A stretch of 64,000 nucleotides of DNA from Kineosporia corallincola. GTDB taxonomy: Bacteria > Actinomycetota > Actinomycetes > Actinomycetales > Kineosporiaceae. This document shows, one piece after another, positions 60,772 to 64,000 of this stretch. A program made the translations under genes and the position numbers. The stretch lies in NCBI RefSeq assembly GCF_018499875.1, contig NZ_JAHBAY010000024.1:1-64000 (forward strand). Direction: 5' to 3'. Every line of letters starts with the position of its first letter. Positions within the stretch are counted from its first letter, which is position 1. The notes beneath the pieces were generated by a model. It was not told where the DNA came from and ran no database searches. It saw only the letters and a program-made list of their open reading frames with translations.

Positions 60772-60811
60772 GTGAAGGGCTGCTGCGGGACCTGGGTGTG
60801 CGCGGGCCGTG

Positions 60812-61699
60812 TCAGTAACGGCCCAGACGCAGCTGATCGCGGGTGGCGTTCAGCAGCCGCGGCAGCAGCTGGGCGTTGCGGGCCTGGCCCCGCAGGACGG
60901 GCTTGCCCGACAGCGGGATGAGCAGACCGTGCCGCATCGCGCTCCAGCTCGGTGCCGTTCCCGCCGAACGCAGCAGGGCCAGGTCCCGGTAGTTGAAGAA
61001 GGTGGGGCGCAGGCTGGTTGCGGGACCGGTGAAGATGTCGGCGAGCTCCGCCAGGCTGAGGCACGCGGTGATCTGGCTCGGGCGCAGGACGTGCCCGAAG
61101 GCGTGCCAGCTGCGTCCCGGTGCGAGCTGACGCGCGGCCAGCTGAGCCCAGTCCCACCGCTGCGCGAAATCGGCGCCCGGAGCGATCCTGACGTCGTGGA
61201 TGGGGGGCGTCTGACCGGGGAGGTCTACTGCCGCGGTGGCAGCGCTGAACCAGTCCGGGTGCTGGCCCATCGCCGTCCAGCCGTCGGCCGGGCCCCGGCG
61301 CGCCTGGACCTGGTAGGGCCCCGGATGCGAGAGCAGGTCCCAGAAGGGCTGGAGCGCAACCGTGTTCCGCCCGCGCGGTCCCACGAGGACGACGTCCCCG
61401 AAAATCTCGTCGTGGCCGAGACGTTCGGTCAGGGTGCCCACGCCGTGCAGGCGGGCCAGCACGCTGGCGCGGGGGTTGGCACTCAGACGCGACCGGCTGG
61501 AGGCGTCGGTGAGGCGCAGGTGTCCCCTGCCACCGCGCAGGACCCGCCGGGCAGGCGTGGCGTGGAGCAGGGAGCCGGTGATCTTCCGGGCCCGCAGAGG
61601 CCAGCGCGGGTCGGCGGGGATCACCAGCGCCTGGTCGTTCCCGCAGGAGGCGATCGGGCCGCTCGTGGGGCGGGTGGCGGTGGTCGGCTTCGGGGACAT
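60812..61699 (-). CDS. DUF3846-like protein, paralogue 4
   Basis: A 295-residue protein; ATG 61699 follows AAAGGAACG. The order repeats paralogue 2: QALVIPADPRWPLRARKITG, LSANPRASVLARLHGVGTLT, EIFGDVVLVGPRGRNTVALQ, HPGPYQVQARRGPADGWTAM and the end LLNATRDQLRLGRY. These shared end words show that paralogues 2 and 4 are full-length relatives. Confidence 0.78.
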   Translation of the reverse strand: MSPKPTTATRPTSGPIASCGNDQALVIPADPRWPLRARKITGSLLHATPARRVLRGGRGHLRLTDASSRSRLSANPRASVLARLHGVGTLTERLGHDEIFGDVVLVGPRGRNTVALQPFWDLLSHPGPYQVQARRGPADGWTAMGQHPDWFSAATAAVDLPGQTPPIHDVRIAPGADFAQRWDWAQLAARQLAPGRSWHAFGHVLRPSQITACLSLAELADIFTGPATSLRPTFFNYRDLALLRSAGTAPSWSAMRHGLLIPLSGKPVLRGQARNAQLLPRLLNATRDQLRLGRY

Positions 61700-61777
61700 G
61701 GTCGTTCCTTTCGGGACGGGGCGCGCCCGGCAAGGCACGCGGTGGAGGGGACGCTCCGGGCGTGGGAACACCGAGAA

Positions 61778-61798
61778 GCCCTGCCGTCAGGGCAGGGC
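61778..61798 (-). terminator. Hairpin upstream of paralogue 4
   Basis: An 8-bp perfect stem, GCCCTGCC with GGCAGGGC, with a 5-base loop. On the minus strand it follows the 530-base gap after the replication-relaxation gene. Confidence 0.6.
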
Positions 61799-61799
61799 G

Positions 61800-62328
61800 G
61801 TGAATGTCGTGGCATCACGACGACGTGAGGGCCGCAGGGACCCGGATGGGGCCGCACGGACCCGGTGTGACCTGCGTCAGCTGGGCGAGGTGCCGGCCCT
61901 GGTCCGGTCGTGGCCGGAACGCTGACGAGCGCTGACAAGCGGGTGGGGGATGTCCCCCGAAGTGGAACGGTGGGTGCGCGGACCGGTTGATGGCGTCCCG
62001 AGGAAGGGTCTCGACCAGGTGTCCCGGTGGAGGATCGGCATCCGTCGAGCGTTTCTGGCGGTCCTGACCGGCGGGTGTCGTCCTCGTGCGAGGACGACTG
62101 CGGTGACGCCGGGTGAGGCGGGGTGGTGCAGGAGAGATGAATGCCGTCAGTGTCGGCAGGCGTTCGTGACGAACTCCAGCCTCGGGCAGGCCTGCCACCA
62201 CCGGTGCAGGCCCACCGGAAGGCCTGCGGTGGGGCCACACCGGCGTCCCGGGGACGGGCCTGCACGACCTGGGCCTGGCCGAGTGCTGGTGCTGATGCTG
62301 ATGACGTGATCGTGCCCGGGCTGGGCGG
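61800..62328. other. Gap without a supported gene
   Basis: Frames here are Arg/Pro-rich and overlap on both strands, as expected for non-coding GC-rich DNA. I see no binding site with a convincing frame. Confidence 0.45.
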
Positions 62329-63774
62329 TCAGGCCGGGAAGGCGGGGTCGTGGTGGTCGAATCCGGTCAGGGGGTCGTCCTCGGGTCCGGCCGGACCGGG
62401 ATCGAAAAAGGCTCTCGCCGGCCCAGGCTCGTCCTCCAGGTCCACGGCGGTGACCAGATCGTCCAGGGCCAGCCGTGACAGCCGTGGCAACCGCACCAAC
62501 GCAGACACGGATGCGCCCGGGGCCGAGCGGATGATGACCGGCCGCCACACGGGCCCGGACGCACCGAGCGGGTCCGCGATGAGGTGCTCCAGGGTGGTGG
62601 TCAGCACGACGAGCCGCTGCTGCGCGCGGATCCTGACCGACCAGGTCTCGTCGAACGCAGCACCGGGCGGGTAGGGGCCGGCCTGCTCGCCCTCGGTCCG
62701 GACGCCGGACGCGTGTATCTGGTCCAGATGATGGTGCAGGTGCTGTTCGCGGCGGACGGTGGGCACGACGATCAGCAGCGGCCAGGCCGGCCCCAGTCCC
62801 TCGGCGAGCAGACGCTCGTACGGGCCCAGCTTCGCGGCGAGCCGGTGCACGGTCTCGGTGCCGCGGTCATACTCCAGGAACACCCCGACCTGGAGCACCT
62901 GCTCCCCCGGCTCCCCCGGTTCGTGGTCGGGGCCGGTGCGGCCTGCGGCCGGTGCCGGCCGGCGGATCTCCCACACGCCGTGCCCGTCCGGGCGGACCTG
63001 CCCGTCCATCGCCCGCGCCGTGCGGGCGCTGGACCACCAGCGGGCGAGCCGGGCCTGAGGCCAGGCCTGCGCAGGCTGGTCCATCGGCTGCTGCGTCGGC
63101 CTCCCCGGGGACGTTGGCGGGGACGTTCGCAGGGACGTTGGCGGGTCGCTGCCGGGGTGGAGGGGCCCGGTCGGGTCGGGCGGGCCCAGCCAGTGCGGTG
63201 GCCGGCGGTGGCGGGCGGCGACGATGAGGGAGACGAAGACGTCGTGGACGCCGTCGGTGTGTTCCAGCTGGGAGCTGGCGGCCAGGCCTTCGGTGCGGGT
63301 GCGCAACTGCCGGGCCGTGGGCGGCGGGTCACCGGCATGGATGGCCGCCCAGCGGCTGCCCCACTCCCCCAGCACCCAGTGCGCCGGCAGCGCGCGGCCG
63401 GCGCGGTGGACACGGAAACTGTCGATCCATCCCCGCCGACGCAGCCGGCTCAGACGTCCCCGCGCTGCTGCCGGCGAGGCGAACAGCAGCCGCTCGATCT
63501 GAGGGCCGGTCAGCGTGCCGTGCTCGTGCAGGAGCCGCAGCAGCGCCTGATCGCGGGTGCGCAGGTCGTGGCTGGCCGGCAGCCAGCTGCTGGCGCCACG
63601 CACCCGCCCACCCCGTGCCCGCCCGGAGCGCGCGGGCGTGCCTTCTGATCGGGAGCTGCTACCCGGGACGCCGCCCAGCCGCTGCGTCCTCGGCCCCGCC
63701 CGGCCCGGCGGCCCGGGGGCGGGGGCAGGACCGGGGTCAGGCTCGTGAGCGCGATCCGGCTCATCCCTGGTCAC
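62329..63774 (-). CDS. Replication-relaxation family protein
   Basis: A 481-residue protein from GTG 63774 behind GAGGTGGACG. After a disordered Pro/Arg/Gly-rich head of about 70 residues, a winged-helix-like region begins (HDLRTRDQALLRLLHEHGTL then TGPQIERLLFASPAAARGRL). This is the usual start of replication-relaxation proteins. A restriction-fold-like core follows (VGVFLEYDRGTETVHRLAAK near 318). Such proteins occur on actinobacterial plasmids and conjugative elements, where they are thought to act in replication or transfer initiation. Confidence 0.82.
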   Translation of the reverse strand: MTRDEPDRAHEPDPGPAPAPGPPGRAGPRTQRLGGVPGSSSRSEGTPARSGRARGGRVRGASSWLPASHDLRTRDQALLRLLHEHGTLTGPQIERLLFASPAAARGRLSRLRRRGWIDSFRVHRAGRALPAHWVLGEWGSRWAAIHAGDPPPTARQLRTRTEGLAASSQLEHTDGVHDVFVSLIVAARHRRPPHWLGPPDPTGPLHPGSDPPTSLRTSPPTSPGRPTQQPMDQPAQAWPQARLARWWSSARTARAMDGQVRPDGHGVWEIRRPAPAAGRTGPDHEPGEPGEQVLQVGVFLEYDRGTETVHRLAAKLGPYERLLAEGLGPAWPLLIVVPTVRREQHLHHHLDQIHASGVRTEGEQAGPYPPGAAFDETWSVRIRAQQRLVVLTTTLEHLIADPLGASGPVWRPVIIRSAPGASVSALVRLPRLSRLALDDLVTAVDLEDEPGPARAFFDPGPAGPEDDPLTGFDHHDPAFPA

Positions 63775-63997
63775 CGTCCACCTCACCCTCCGCCGGGATG
63801 AGCACGATGGCGTGGTGTGAGCAGGCCTGCGCCGGCCGGCGGATGGCTGAGCCGTCCCCGCCTGGGGATCTCCCCCTCCAGAGAGATAGTCGGGCTGCGC
63901 CCCCTCGCTGATCACCGGCGGGAAAGACGCGTCGACCAGGCCAGATGCACCGCAGGATGCTCCCGTGAGGCCGGTGCAGCGGGGGCGAGGCCTGCAC
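63761..63997 (-). CDS. C-terminal part of an upstream gene, uncertain
   Basis: A minus-strand frame ends in RRPAQACSHHAIVLIPAEGE and stops 14 bases inside the following gene, an overlap typical of coupled genes. Its start may lie beyond the window edge. No family is recognised. Confidence 0.35.
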   Translation of the reverse strand: MQASPPLHRPHGSILRCIWPGRRVFPAGDQRGGAARLSLWRGRSPGGDGSAIRRPAQACSHHAIVLIPAEGEVDGDQG

Positions 63998-64000
63998 GCT

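Noticed and set aside
61815-62240. A 141-residue Arg/Pro-rich minus-strand frame
   Set aside because: No binding site, low-complexity GC-driven composition and overlapping frames on both strands.

Overview
The window is high-GC actinomycete DNA: GC-rich third codon positions, purine-rich ribosome binding sites, many GTG starts and actinobacterial protein families. There are no rRNA or tRNA genes and no core metabolic genes. It carries a single-stranded DNA-binding protein, a replication-relaxation protein, a membrane-anchored NlpC/P60 hydrolase, several plasmid or phage families of unknown function (DUF3846, DUF4192, DUF2786), insertion sequences, a CRISPR-Cas locus and a defence gene. I read it as part of a large plasmid or integrative element, or a strongly accessory chromosomal region. 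The genus cannot be fixed from the sequence.

Layout. 1-2450: decayed DNA split by a fresh ISL3-family element with an exact 8-bp target duplication. 2529-9042: a plus-strand island of ten small genes, namely two tandem paralogues, a DUF2589 protein and its companion, a helical protein, a CHAP hydrolase, a small membrane protein, a helix-turn-helix-like protein, an unknown protein and a GH25 lysozyme. 9043-10321: decayed DNA containing a diverged copy of the sequence hit by the first ISL3 element. 10322-15156: ssb, an unknown gene truncated by a second ISL3 element, and a TPR regulator. 15307-19923: one AT-richer gene for a 1538-residue NLR-like protein (nuclease-like N-terminus, STAND NTPase, TPRs, cysteine-bearing C-terminal domain), with an IS5-like element at its 5' side. 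21010-32087: a truncated ISL3 relic, then HD, NUDIX, XRE-PLD, HAD and NUDIX genes, followed by a probable peptide-modification operon. That operon holds a radical SAM/SPASM enzyme with a C-terminal extension, a linking ORF, a 2-oxoglutarate oxygenase, a thymidylate-kinase-like protein, a protein kinase, a 32-aa ORF coupled to a 44-aa candidate precursor peptide, a hairpin, an HEXXH protein and a serine hydrolase. 32385-33955: DUF4240 and NUDIX genes. 34796-46936: a type I-G (formerly I-U) CRISPR-Cas locus with csb1, csb2, cas3, csb3-like, cas4-cas1 fusion, cas2 and an array of 36 repeats. 47120-64000: minus-strand plasmid-type genes, many separated by strong hairpins.

How the parts fit together. 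The CRISPR locus and the NLR-like gene form an anti-invader set. The 24-32 kb block looks like a biosynthetic cluster for a ribosomally made, post-translationally modified peptide, with a very small precursor followed by an attenuator-like hairpin. The 2.5-9 kb island pairs uncharacterised families with two peptidoglycan hydrolases and a membrane protein, which suggests envelope passage or cell lysis. The right third is typical plasmid or conjugative-element cargo with an expansion of DUF3846 paralogues. All functions are inferred from motifs read by eye; no database search was possible.
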